NCBI RefSeq assembly: GCF_018614135.1 | Contig: NZ_JAGGOW010000048.1 | Location: 1 to 64,000 of the forward strand | DNA from: Streptomyces sp. ISL-66 | GTDB lineage: Bacteria; Actinomycetota; Actinomycetes; Streptomycetales; Streptomycetaceae | Direction: 5' to 3' | Length of the DNA: 64,000 bases | Shown here: positions 42,248 to 51,900 of the stretch, piece after piece | How positions within the stretch are numbered: the first letter of the stretch is position 1 | How the letters are laid out: the number at the start of each line of letters is the position of its first letter | The notes under the pieces: generated by a model | Databases searched by the model: none | Told to the model about the DNA's origin: nothing | What the model saw: the letters and a program-made list of their open reading frames with translations, nothing else | Made by a program: the position numbers and the translations under genes

Positions 42248-43795
42248 ATGCTGCTGGCCGAGGTCGCGCGCGTGTCCCGGGAGGTCGCGGAGAGCTCCGC
42301 CCGCTCGCGGAAGACCGCCCTGCTCGCGGAGCTGTTCGCCGCCGCGCCCCGCGACGAGGCCGAGCTGGTGGTCTCCTACCTCGCGGGCCGGCTCCCGCAG
42401 GGCCGCCCCGGAATCGGCTGGCGCGCGCTCGCCCGGGAGACGGAGCCCGCCGCCGAACCCACCCTGACCGTGTCCGCCGTCGACGAGGCGGTGACCCGGT
42501 TCGCGGCCGTCGCGGGGGCCGGCGCGCAGGCCGAGCGCCGCCGGATCCTGGAGGGCCTCTTCGCGGCGGCGACCGGACCGGAGCAGCGGTTCCTGCGCAG
42601 TCTGCTCTCCGGCGAGGTCCGCCAGGGTGCGCTCGACGCGGTCGCCCTGGAGGGCGCGGCCGCCGCGGCCGGGGTGCCGGCCGCCGCGTTGCGCCGGGCC
42701 GCGATGCTCGAGGGTTCCCTGCCCCGGGTGGCGGCGGCGGCCCTCGCCGGCGGCGCGGCGGCCCTGGGCGAGGTGACACTGCGCGTGGGGCGGCCCGTAC
42801 AGCCGATGCTGGCGAACACCGCCGGATCGGTGGCCGAGGCCCTGGCCGCGCTCGGGCCGTGCGTGGTGGAGGAGAAGCTCGACGGCATCCGGGTGCAGGT
42901 CCACCGCGAGGGCGACGAGGTCCGGGTGTACACGCGTTCCCTCGACGAGATCACCGACCGGCTGCCGGAGGTGGCCGAACTGGCCCGGTCGCTGCCCGGG
43001 GAGCGGTTCATCCTCGACGGGGAGGTCATCGGACGGTCGGCGCGGGACGGGCGGCCCGTGCCCTTCCAGGAAGTGGCGAGCCGGGTCGGTTCGCGGACCG
43101 ACGTCGAGGCCGCCCGGCGTGTCCTGCCGGTCTCCCCCTTCTTCTTCGACGTGCTGGCGGCGGGCGACGACGTGCTCCTCGACCTGCCGGTGCGCGAACG
43201 GTACGAGGCGCTGGCGGCCCTGGTGCCCCAGGAATTCCGGGTGCGCCGGCTCGTGGTCGAGGACCCGGTGACCCAGAGTGCCGAGGCGGAGGAGTTCTGG
43301 ATCGAGACCCTGCGCAGGGGCCACGAGGGGGTCATGGCCAAGTCGCTCGACTCCACCTACGCGGCCGGCCGACGCGGCAAACACTGGCTCAAGGTGAAAC
43401 CGGTGCACACCCTGGACCTGGTGGTCCTCGCCGTCGAACGGGGACACGGCCGGCGCACCGGCCTCCTGTCCAACCTGCACTTGGGCGCCCGGTCCGCCGA
43501 CGGGACCTTCGCCATGCTCGGCAAGACCTTCAAGGGGCTCACGGACGAGATGCTGCGCTGGCAGACCGAGCGGCTCGGCGAGCTCGCGGTCGAGGACGAC
43601 GGATACACCGTCCGGGTCCGCCCCGAACTGGTCGTGGAGATCGCCTACGACGGCCTGCAGCGTTCCCCGCGCTACCCGGCGGGAGTGGCCCTGCGCTTCG
43701 CCCGGGTCCTGCGCCACCGGCCCGACAAGCGGGCCGAGGACGCGGACACGGTGGAGACGGTGCTCGCCGGGTTCGGCCCGGACCGTTCCGCTTGA
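42248..43795 (+). CDS. ATP-dependent DNA ligase (LigB/LigC-like)
   Basis: A 515-residue ligase. An N-terminal DNA-binding domain (residues 1-180) is followed by the adenylation domain with the nucleophile Lys210 in VVEEKLDGIRVQVH (motif I), FILDGEVIG (motif III), SPFFFDVLAAGDDVLL (IIIa), HEGVMAKSLDSTYAAGRRGK (IV) and HWLKVKP (V). The OB-fold domain follows. The ATG at 42248 has GGAGG 8 nt upstream. Bacterial ligases of this type act in repair besides the essential NAD-dependent LigA. No Ku or primase gene is beside it. A repeat tract lies upstream. Confidence 0.95.
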   Translation: MLLAEVARVSREVAESSARSRKTALLAELFAAAPRDEAELVVSYLAGRLPQGRPGIGWRALARETEPAAEPTLTVSAVDEAVTRFAAVAGAGAQAERRRILEGLFAAATGPEQRFLRSLLSGEVRQGALDAVALEGAAAAAGVPAAALRRAAMLEGSLPRVAAAALAGGAAALGEVTLRVGRPVQPMLANTAGSVAEALAALGPCVVEEKLDGIRVQVHREGDEVRVYTRSLDEITDRLPEVAELARSLPGERFILDGEVIGRSARDGRPVPFQEVASRVGSRTDVEAARRVLPVSPFFFDVLAAGDDVLLDLPVRERYEALAALVPQEFRVRRLVVEDPVTQSAEAEEFWIETLRRGHEGVMAKSLDSTYAAGRRGKHWLKVKPVHTLDLVVLAVERGHGRRTGLLSNLHLGARSADGTFAMLGKTFKGLTDEMLRWQTERLGELAVEDDGYTVRVRPELVVEIAYDGLQRSPRYPAGVALRFARVLRHRPDKRAEDADTVETVLAGFGPDRSA

Positions 43796-43844
43796 GCGGA
43801 CAAGAGCCAGATCAGGCGGGGCGGTCGGCTGGCCGAGGAAGGAT

Positions 43845-43880
43845 TTGCCTCAGAGGCAACGGAGATTGCCACCGAGGTAA
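43845..43880. promoter_or_regulatory. Twin operator sites upstream of the XRE-cupin gene
   Basis: Site A TTGCCTC-A-GAGGCAA (43845-43859) is a perfect inverted repeat; site B TTGCC-ACCGA-GGTAA (43866-43880) is an imperfect copy 21 bp further, two helical turns, on the same DNA face. Both lie within 60 nt of the regulator start. Autoregulation is likely. Confidence 0.75.
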
Positions 43881-43901
43881 TCATCTGGCTCAATCGGGGG
43901 C

Positions 43902-44570
43902 ATGACAACCGGTCCTGCCCCCGGCCCCGAAGACGCGGTCGCCCCCGACAGCATCACCGACACGGCCGGCAGCGGCGCGGAGCTGCCCACCGTGGCCCCG
44001 CAGCTGCGCGAGCTGCGCCGCCGCGCCGGGCTCACCCTGGAGGCCGCCGCCTCCCGCGCCCGACTCTCGCCCGCGCACCTGTCGCGACTGGAGACCGGCC
44101 GGCGCCAGCCCTCGCTCCCGCTGCTGCTCGGTCTGGCCCGCACCTACGGTACGACCGTCTCGGAGCTGCTGGGGGAGACCCCGGCCGTCGCCGATCCCAT
44201 CGTACGGTCCGGGGGCCCGGGCGCCCGCGAGGCCGACGGCTGGACGTACTGGCAGGCCGGCGGCTCGGGCCGCGGGATGCAGGCGCTGCGCGTGCACGTC
44301 CCCTACGGCCGCAGCCAGGGCGAGCTGGTCCGCGTACATCCCGGGGAGGAGTGGCTGTACGTCCTTCAGGGGCGGCTACGGCTGCACCTCGGGGAGAGCG
44401 AACACCTGCTGGAACCGGGGGACAGCGCGCACTTCGACTCGCTCACCGCGCACCGGATCGGCGCGGCCTCGTCGGCCGGAGCCGACCTCCTGTTCGTCCA
44501 CACCCTGCTGCAGAGCAGCCTCGCCGGACTGTGCCTCGGCGCAGGCACCACCACGACGCACCACCCGTAG
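43902..44570 (+). CDS. XRE family regulator with cupin sensor domain
   Basis: A 222-residue regulator. A helix-turn-helix (APQLRELRRRAGLTLEAAAS, LSPAHLSRLETGRRQPSLPL) at about residues 32-90 is joined to a C-terminal cupin barrel (GELVRVHPGEEWLYVLQGRL, LEPGDSAHFDSLTAHRIGAA). The ATG is close to a GGGGG stretch and the transcript may be nearly leaderless. Two operator-like repeats lie just upstream. The next gene is a DUF6126 membrane protein, a conserved pairing in Streptomyces. The effector of the cupin is unknown. Confidence 0.93.
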   Translation: MTTGPAPGPEDAVAPDSITDTAGSGAELPTVAPQLRELRRRAGLTLEAAASRARLSPAHLSRLETGRRQPSLPLLLGLARTYGTTVSELLGETPAVADPIVRSGGPGAREADGWTYWQAGGSGRGMQALRVHVPYGRSQGELVRVHPGEEWLYVLQGRLRLHLGESEHLLEPGDSAHFDSLTAHRIGAASSAGADLLFVHTLLQSSLAGLCLGAGTTTTHHP

Positions 44571-44647
44571 CGGACCGTCGGCCGAAGACGGCCGAAGCGG
44601 CGCCCCCGTAAGCCGCCCCGACCGAAAGCAGAGGAGAGTCCCCACCC

Positions 44648-44884
44648 ATGTCCCAGACGGAGCAGCAGCCCCAGGCGCCGCAAGCCCCGGCCGCGCAGAC
44701 CCAGCCCTCCGGAGCCACGGAGGTTCAGCCCGCGGAGGCGGCGGCGTCCGAGGGCGTCCGGCGGCGCTTGGAGTCGAAGTTCCCGCGCGGTCTGGTCATC
44801 CGGCTCATTGCCTACTTGTTCGTAGGCCATCTCTTCGCCTTCTTCGTCTACTTGCTCTTCGTCCTCGGCGGAAAGAACCAGTGA
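44648..44884 (+). CDS. DUF6126 family small membrane protein
   Basis: A 78-residue protein: a Gln/Ala/Pro-rich cytoplasmic tail, a basic segment (RRRLESKFPRGLVIR) and one membrane helix (LIAYLFVGHLFAFFVYLLFV) near the C-terminus. I recognise it as DUF6126, found behind XRE-cupin regulators. GAGGAG precedes the ATG by about 12 nt. It may be a membrane partner of the regulator or the regulated product. It is 77 bp behind the regulator gene. Confidence 0.85.
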   Translation: MSQTEQQPQAPQAPAAQTQPSGATEVQPAEAAASEGVRRRLESKFPRGLVIRLIAYLFVGHLFAFFVYLLFVLGGKNQ

Positions 44885-44949
44885 GGCCGGGCTCGAAGTT
44901 TCCGTTCGCGGCTCTAGGAACCTGCAAGTCTTGAAGTTACCCTCCGCGC

Positions 44950-46032
44950 ATGATTTCCACGGTTGTCTGGGGTACCGGCAACGTCGGCCGTTTGGCCATC
45001 CGTGCCGTAGAAGCCCATCCGGCGCTGAAACTGGCCGCAGTCATCGTCCACGCTCCCGACAAGGTCGGCCGCGACGCCGGTGAACTCGGCCAACTGGACC
45101 ACCGAGTCGGGGTTCGGGCCACCGACGACATCGAGGCGGTGCTCGCCGCCCGTCCGCAGGCCGTCGTGTACGCGGCTTCGGGCGACATCCGCCCCGACGA
45201 CGCACTCGCCGACATCACGCGGGCGATCCGCTCCGGGGCGGTCGTCGTCAGCCCCGCCCTCTATCCCCTCTACGACCACCGCAGCGCACCGCCGGAGTTC
45301 CTCGATCCGGTGACCGCCGCCATCGCGGAGGGCGGCGGCTCGTTCTTCGGCTCGGGCGTCGACCCCGGCTGGGGCAACGACGTGCTCCCGCTCCTGCTCA
45401 GCGGACTCGGCACCAGGATCGACGTCATCCGCTGCCAGGAGATATTCGACTACTCCACCTACGACCAGCCGGACTCGGTCCGCCTCCTCGTCGGCATGGG
45501 CCAGCCCATGGACTTCGAGCCGATGATGCTCATGCCCTCCGTCCCGACCATGGTGTGGGGCGGTCAGATACGGATGATGGCCCGCGCGCTCGGGGTCGAA
45601 CTCGAGGACATCCGCGAGACGGTGGACCGCCGCGCCCTCGACACCACCGTCACCACACGGACGATGGGCGCGTTCGAGGCCGGTACGCAGGGCGCCATCC
45701 GCTTCGAGGTGCAGGGCATCGTGGAGGGCGAACCGCGCATCGTCATCGAGCACGTCACCCGCATCCACGGCTCCTGCGCCCCCGACTGGCCCTCCCCGCC
45801 CGACGGAGGGGACGGGGCGCACCGGGTCGTCATCGAGGGCCGCCCGCGCATAGAGGTCACCATCGAGGCCACGGACGAGGGCGAGAACCGCTCCGCGGGC
45901 GGGAACGCCACCGCCGTCGGCCGGCTGGTCGGTGCCATCGACTGGCTGGTGGCCGCCGAACCGGGGCTCTACGACGCCCTGGACGTCCCCCTGCGCCCCG
46001 CCATCGGCAAACTCGGAAGGAAACAGCCATGA
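44950..46032 (+). CDS. Dihydrodipicolinate-reductase-like NAD(P)-dependent oxidoreductase
   Basis: A 360-residue dehydrogenase with an N-terminal Rossmann fold (VVWGTGNVGRLAIRAVEAHP, with GxGxxG) and the segment GSGVDPGWGNDVLPLLLSGL seen in 2,4-diaminopentanoate/amine dehydrogenase-like proteins of this superfamily. Those members act on amines or keto compounds in lipid and steroid side-chain context in actinobacteria, but no substrate can be assigned. The stop overlaps the ATG of the AhpD/CMD-like gene. The unit converges on the cholesterol oxidase gene. Confidence 0.8.
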   Translation: MISTVVWGTGNVGRLAIRAVEAHPALKLAAVIVHAPDKVGRDAGELGQLDHRVGVRATDDIEAVLAARPQAVVYAASGDIRPDDALADITRAIRSGAVVVSPALYPLYDHRSAPPEFLDPVTAAIAEGGGSFFGSGVDPGWGNDVLPLLLSGLGTRIDVIRCQEIFDYSTYDQPDSVRLLVGMGQPMDFEPMMLMPSVPTMVWGGQIRMMARALGVELEDIRETVDRRALDTTVTTRTMGAFEAGTQGAIRFEVQGIVEGEPRIVIEHVTRIHGSCAPDWPSPPDGGDGAHRVVIEGRPRIEVTIEATDEGENRSAGGNATAVGRLVGAIDWLVAAEPGLYDALDVPLRPAIGKLGRKQP

Positions 46033-46508
46033 GGATCGACGTGCCCGAAGGCCAGCACCCCATCGAGTACGTGTGGGGCGACCTGGTACCCGGCATCGGC
46101 ATGGCCGCAGCCAACTTCTCCCTGTCGGTGTACGCCCACACCACCTTGGGCCTGCGGGAGTTCGAGGCCGCGCGGCTGCGCGTGGCGCAGATCAACGGGT
46201 GCGTCTTCTGCCTGGACTGGCGGACGGACCGGGACGGGGAGAAGGTCGAGGACGCGTTTCCCGAGGCCGTCACCGAGTGGCGCACCACGGACCGCTTCGA
46301 CGAGCGCACCCGGCTGGCGGCGGAGTACGCCGAGCGGTACTGCCTCGACCACCACGGTCTGGACGAGGAGTTCTGGGAGCGGATGACGGCGTGCTACAGC
46401 CAGGTGGAGATCGTGGAGCTGACGATGAGCATCGGGTCGTGGCTGGCCTTCGGCCGCCTCAACCACGTGCTCGGTCTCGACAGCGTGTGCGTGCTCCCGG
46501 GCCACTGA
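46029..46508 (+). CDS. Carboxymuconolactone decarboxylase/AhpD-like protein
   Basis: A 159-residue helical protein with the CMD/AhpD redox motif INGCVFCLDWRTDRDGE (CxxC) and the helix EIVELTMSIGSWLAFGRLNH. The ATG overlaps the preceding stop (ATGA) and has GGAAGG upstream. AhpD-like proteins with CxxC usually act as thiol peroxidase partners; some act in aromatic catabolism. It is co-expressed with the dehydrogenase and followed by a strong terminator. Confidence 0.9.
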   Translation: MRIDVPEGQHPIEYVWGDLVPGIGMAAANFSLSVYAHTTLGLREFEAARLRVAQINGCVFCLDWRTDRDGEKVEDAFPEAVTEWRTTDRFDERTRLAAEYAERYCLDHHGLDEEFWERMTACYSQVEIVELTMSIGSWLAFGRLNHVLGLDSVCVLPGH

Positions 46509-46573
46509 GTCCGGGCAGAGGCGAAGCGGACACGCGGACACGAAAAAAGGACGCGCGACGCGCGGACACGGGT

Positions 46574-46610
46574 CCGGGGCCGTCGGTGGATCCGACGGCC
46601 CCGGGCCTTT
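46574..46610. terminator. Strong terminator between convergent genes
   Basis: CCGGGGCCGTCGG/CCGACGGCCCCGG form a perfect 13-bp stem around TGGAT, followed by GCCTTT. It separates the CMD gene from the convergent cholesterol oxidase gene. Confidence 0.9.
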
Positions 46611-46629
46611 GCCGACGTACTCGGCCGTG

Positions 46630-48306
<1,677 letters not shown>

Positions 48307-48318
48307 CTAGGCTGAATG

Positions 48319-48330
48319 AGAACGAGTTCT
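48319..48330. promoter_or_regulatory. KstR-like operator upstream of the cholesterol oxidase
   Basis: AGAAC-GA-GTTCT is a perfect inverted repeat matching the core of the KstR motif (TNNAACNNGTTNNA) except the first T. KstR is the TetR-type repressor of steroid genes in actinobacteria. Confidence 0.55.
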
Positions 48331-48360
48331 ACTGCTGAGTGCATGTGAAGTCACTAGATA

Positions 48361-48739
48361 CGCCGGGGTATCTTTCGCCGATCATGGTCCTGACGGGCGA
48401 CGTTCCGGAGTCCGCGCCGCGGCCGCGAAGGTCCCATCGGGCGCTGGGAACGGCGACTGGCTGTGGACGGGCGATGGCTTGAGAGTGACGGCCCTGGGGG
48501 CGGGGTCGTACGGGCCGGGCGGTGCTCCCGCGGCCGAATCCGGCACGTCAGAAGTCGAACGCGGGGCGAAGGGACGTCCTGCGCCGGGCGACCGGCGATC
48601 TTGGAGGACCCAGCCACCGCGTCATGGCTGCGTCCCACGGAGGCGGAGGCCGAAAAGCGGCGAACCGCAGGCGAGCCCACGATCGGTGCCGGAATCTTTT
48701 TACCTTCACCCAGCGGTCTGTTCGCCGCCCGTACCGGTG
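48361..48739. other. Gap upstream of the cholesterol oxidase, no gene supported
   Basis: About 380 bp. In the present reading it is overrun by the frameshifted tail of the DUF6629 gene. No conserved frame or terminator was recognised; a stretch ATCTTTTTACC at about 48696 is unusually AT-rich for this region. Confidence 0.4.
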
Positions 48740-49397
48740 TTACAGACCCGGCGATCTCCGCGCGAGGGTCTTGCGTGCACAAGGGGAACCCTCGCGACGG
48801 CCGGTCCAGACCAGGATCAGCGCGGCCGCGGCGGCCGCCGAAGGCGCACCTGGTGGAGGCGAATTCCAGCCTCCACAGCACCGCGCAGACCAGCGCCCCG
48901 GCCGCCATGAGCGCGCCGATTACGCGCAGCAGGCGGTCACCGGACATCGACAGGGAGCCGAGCGTGGCGAACAGATAGGCCGCAAGAGTCGGCGCCATCC
49001 ATGGAACATGCACTCCGTACCCGAGGACGTGGCTGCGGATTTCGGCGCTCACCGGCCGCGTCGCCAGGCAGTACGAGAGGTATGCGCCGGTGGCCAGTCC
49101 CGAGGCCACCGGCCACCACAGGCGGGGACGGAACGCGGGGGCGGCGGCGAGCAGCACCCCCAGCGGCACCCACGCCGCCAGCAGCGGCAGTGCGATCACC
49201 GCCCAGGCGGTGGTGGCCGGGCCGCAGCCACCGCCGGAGCGCCAGACGGCGGCCTCGACCAGCTGGTGCGCACCCAGGATCAGCGGCAGCGCGGCGACGG
49301 GCAGGCCCCGGATCCGGCGCGTGCGGACCAGGCAGGCGATCCCGACGGCGGTGATGGCCGTGCCCGCCGTCAGATCGGCGGTCGCGCTCCAGCACAT
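48740..49397 (-). pseudogene. DUF6629-like membrane protein with a C-terminal frameshift
   Basis: The frame starts at the ATG at 49397 (GGGGAGG upstream) and gives a multi-helix membrane protein: MCWSATADLTAGTAITAVGI, LAAWVPLGVLLAAAP, AYLFATLGSLSMSGDRLLRV, normal up to about residue 186. At about 48839 an extra G in TTCGGCGG shifts the frame: the current frame runs through unrelated sequence to a stop at 48354, while the next frame restores a hydrophobic Ala-rich helix (AAAAAALILVWTGRR) and stops at 48740, which is what the family has. A natural frameshift or a sequencing error in the GC-rich run is possible; without it the protein is about 218 residues. An inverted repeat GAAAGC-GGAG-GCTTTC lies just upstream (49419-49434). 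Confidence 0.7.
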
Positions 49398-49528
49398 GGC
49401 GACCTCCCCGTACCACGGGAAAGCGGAGGCTTTCTCGTCCACCACGTCACAGATCAATGGAAGAATTCGATGAGGACAAGAAAATGCCGCGCATATCTTG
49501 CTGTGTTGTGGGGCAGCCGGTCCGCGGA

Positions 49529-51016
49529 TCACCGCTTCGCCGCTCCCGGGGGTTCGAGCGGCGGGGCGGTCACCGCGCAGTGGGTACGGCACTGCGCGTG
49601 GCACGCCCCCGGAGCGGGCGAGCGTACGGTCGCCCACGCCAGGGCGGCTCCGGCCACCAGCACCCCCGCGCACCAGGGCATCGCCCGCCCGAACGCGGCG
49701 TCGAAGGCGCCGGCCGACAGGTACGCCTCCGGCCCCATCCCGGCCAGCAGCGGCAGGGCGGCCACCGCGAGGAGCCCCGCGGCGCGCGCGGCGGCGTTGT
49801 TGACGCCGCTGGCCAGACCCGCCCGGCCGGGATCCACCGAAGCCAGGACGGCGGCCGTCAGTGGAGCCACCAAGGTCACCATGCCCATGCCCATCACGAT
49901 CAGGGCCGGCAGCACGTCCCGTACGTACGAGGCCTCCGGGCCGACCCGCAGCATCAGCAGCATCCCCGCCGCGCACAGCAGCGGCCCCACGGTCAGCGGG
50001 ATCCGCGGACCGATCCGCTCGCCGAGCTCCGCGGACCGGGCCGACAGCAGCAGCATCAGGGCGGTGGCGGGCAGCAGCGCGGCCCCGGACGCGAGGGCGG
50101 AGTAGCCGCAGACCACCTGGAGCTGGAGCACGACGAGGAAGAAGAACCCGCCGAAGGCCGCGTACACGCACAGGGTGACCAAGTTGACGGCCGTGAACTG
50201 GCGCGAGGCGAAGACCTCCGGCGGCACCATCGGATCGGGCCGCCGCCGCTCGACCCGGACGAAGACGCCGGCCAGCAGGACACCGCCGACGGCCGCGGCC
50301 GGGACGAGCGCGGAGCCGGACCGGGCCTCGATCAGGGCGTAGGTGAGCAGGGCGAGCGCCGCCGCGCCGAGGACGGCCCCGGCGACGTCGAACCGCCCGT
50401 GCGCCCGTGGGTCCCGCGACTCCGGTACGTGCCCCAGGGCGACCGGAACGCACAGCGCGGCCACCGGCACGTTCAGCAGGAACACCCAGCGCCAGCCCGG
50501 ACCGTCCACCAGCCAGCCGCCCAGGAACGGCCCCACGGCCGCGCCCACCCCGCCGAAACCCGACCACAGCCCCACCGCGCGGGCCCGGTCGTCCGGGTGG
50601 ATCGAGCCCTGGATCAGGGCGAGCGAACCGGGTGTCAGCAGGGCGCCGCCGATGCCCTGCAGGGCGCGGGCGCCGATGAGCACCCCGGCGTTCGGCGCGA
50701 TCCCGCACAGCAGCGAGCCCACGGCGAACCACACCACCCCGAGCACGAAGATCCGTCGCCGCCCGAACCGGTCGCCGAGCGCCCCGCCGACCAGGATCAG
50801 TCCGGCGAGGGTCAGCAGGTAGGCGTTGACCGTCCATTGCAGGACGGCCAGATCGGCGTGGAGGTCCCGCCCGATGCGGGGGAGGGCGACGTTGACCACG
50901 GTCGAGTCGAGCAGCGCCATGGCAGACCCGAGCACGGTGGTCAGCACGATCCACCGGCCCCGCGCGGTGCCGAGCCGCACACCGGGGGACGGCGGCGGGA
51001 GTGCGGGGTCGGTCAT
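49529..51016 (-). CDS. MFS transporter, DHA2 (drug:H+ antiporter) type
   Basis: A 495-residue exporter with about 14 membrane helices. DHA2 landmarks: SAMALLDSTVVNVALPRIGR (motif D1), LQWTVNAYLLTLAGLILVGG, GALGDRFGRRRIFV (motif A), ARALQGIGGALLTPGSLALI (motif C) and FDVAGAVLGAAALALLTYAL. ATG at 51016 with GGTGGA upstream. A Cys/His-containing tail follows the last helix. Upstream are three 26-bp repeats that may be regulatory. No TetR or MarR regulator lies beside it. Confidence 0.93.
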   Translation of the reverse strand: MTDPALPPPSPGVRLGTARGRWIVLTTVLGSAMALLDSTVVNVALPRIGRDLHADLAVLQWTVNAYLLTLAGLILVGGALGDRFGRRRIFVLGVVWFAVGSLLCGIAPNAGVLIGARALQGIGGALLTPGSLALIQGSIHPDDRARAVGLWSGFGGVGAAVGPFLGGWLVDGPGWRWVFLLNVPVAALCVPVALGHVPESRDPRAHGRFDVAGAVLGAAALALLTYALIEARSGSALVPAAAVGGVLLAGVFVRVERRRPDPMVPPEVFASRQFTAVNLVTLCVYAAFGGFFFLVVLQLQVVCGYSALASGAALLPATALMLLLSARSAELGERIGPRIPLTVGPLLCAAGMLLMLRVGPEASYVRDVLPALIVMGMGMVTLVAPLTAAVLASVDPGRAGLASGVNNAAARAAGLLAVAALPLLAGMGPEAYLSAGAFDAAFGRAMPWCAGVLVAGAALAWATVRSPAPGACHAQCRTHCAVTAPPLEPPGAAKR

Positions 51017-51061
51017 TCCACCAGGCTGGACCGTGGGGCGCCGAACGGCGACCCGGGGGCG

Positions 51062-51127
51062 GGTGTGGGGATCGCGTCCGGGGATCCGGTGTGGGGATCG
51101 GGCCCGGGGATCAGGTGCGGGGATCGG
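51062..51127 (+). repeat. 26-bp direct repeats upstream of the MFS gene
   Basis: Units at 51062-51087 and 51088-51113, plus a partial third to 51127, each of the form GGTGTGGGGATC...CCGGGGATC. They lie 46-111 nt before the MFS start, where a regulator could bind; they could also be slippage products. Confidence 0.7.
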
Positions 51128-51236
51128 CTCATTAGGCCCTCTTGTACTGCTCATGACATCTCCCGCAGCATGACCCGCGCACGTCACGCACACCCCTTTC
51201 CGCACGACCTGCACACGGCGTACGAGGAGACCCCAC

Positions 51237-51787
51237 GTGGCACGGACCGACAGCCGGCGATCTTCCAGATCGCGATGACGATTCCTGCGCACCGGGCTGG
51301 CAGCCCTCGGCGCGACCGTGCTCCTCCCCCTCGGCGCGGGCCTCGCCGCGGCCGCCCCGGACCCCGGCCCCACCCCCGGGCCCGGAGCGGCCGAGCGGAA
51401 GATCGAACCGAGTCTGCGCGCCCAGCTCGACGGTTCCGCGAAGGCCGTCTTCTGGGTCTACCTCGACAGCGCCGCCGACCTCACGGCCGCGCGTACGAGT
51501 ACCGATTCGACAACGTCCCGAACGGCACCTACACCGTGGAACTGGGCTTCGCGGAGCTCTCCTCCACCAAGCCGAACAAGCGCGTCTTCGACGTCCTGGC
51601 GGAAGGCACCCAAGTGCTGCCGTCCCTGGACATCTCCCTCGAGGCGGGCGCGTACACGGCCTTGACCCGCACATACACGGTCACGGTCACGGACGGGGCC
51701 CTCAACGTCCGCTTCGTCACGCACAGCGGCTACGGCAAACCCCTGCTGAACACCCTGCGCGTCACGGACCGCCCGGACAAGAGCTGA
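51237..51787 (+). pseudogene. Deletion remnant of a secreted S8 (subtilisin-like) peptidase with C-terminal malectin-like domain
   Basis: GAGGAG and a GTG at 51237 begin VARTDSRRSSRSR, then an in-frame TGA at 51276. The same frame goes on with the signal peptide FLRTGLAALGATVLLPLGAG and the start of an I9-type propeptide (SLRAQLDGSAKAVFWVYLDS), as in Streptomyces S8 peptidases. At about 51490-51500 it breaks and a different frame carries the C-terminal malectin-like domain (AYEYRFDNVPNGTYTVELGF up to VRFVTHSGYGKPLLNTLRVT). The whole protease domain with Asp, His and Ser is gone. An internal deletion removed several hundred codons and changed frame. Confidence 0.75.
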
Positions 51788-51900
51788 CCCGGCGGTGATC
51801 CGGGGCGGGGTGCCTTCGGGCGCCCCGCCCTTCCGCGTGCCGGTTCCGCACGGCAGCACCGGAGGGGGCGGCGCGGGGAGCGCGGGAAAGCCCCGACGGC

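Noticed and set aside
41825..43717. Long minus-strand frame with GLGWAGLGWAG-type repeats over the DNA ligase
   Set aside because: The repeats come from the CCCAG array and the rest is antisense to the ligase gene, which has all ligase motifs on the plus strand.
48354..50954. An 866-residue minus-strand frame across the MFS and DUF6629 genes
   Set aside because: Only residues from the ATG at 49397 on are meaningful; the part over the MFS gene is a shadow of the transporter frame.
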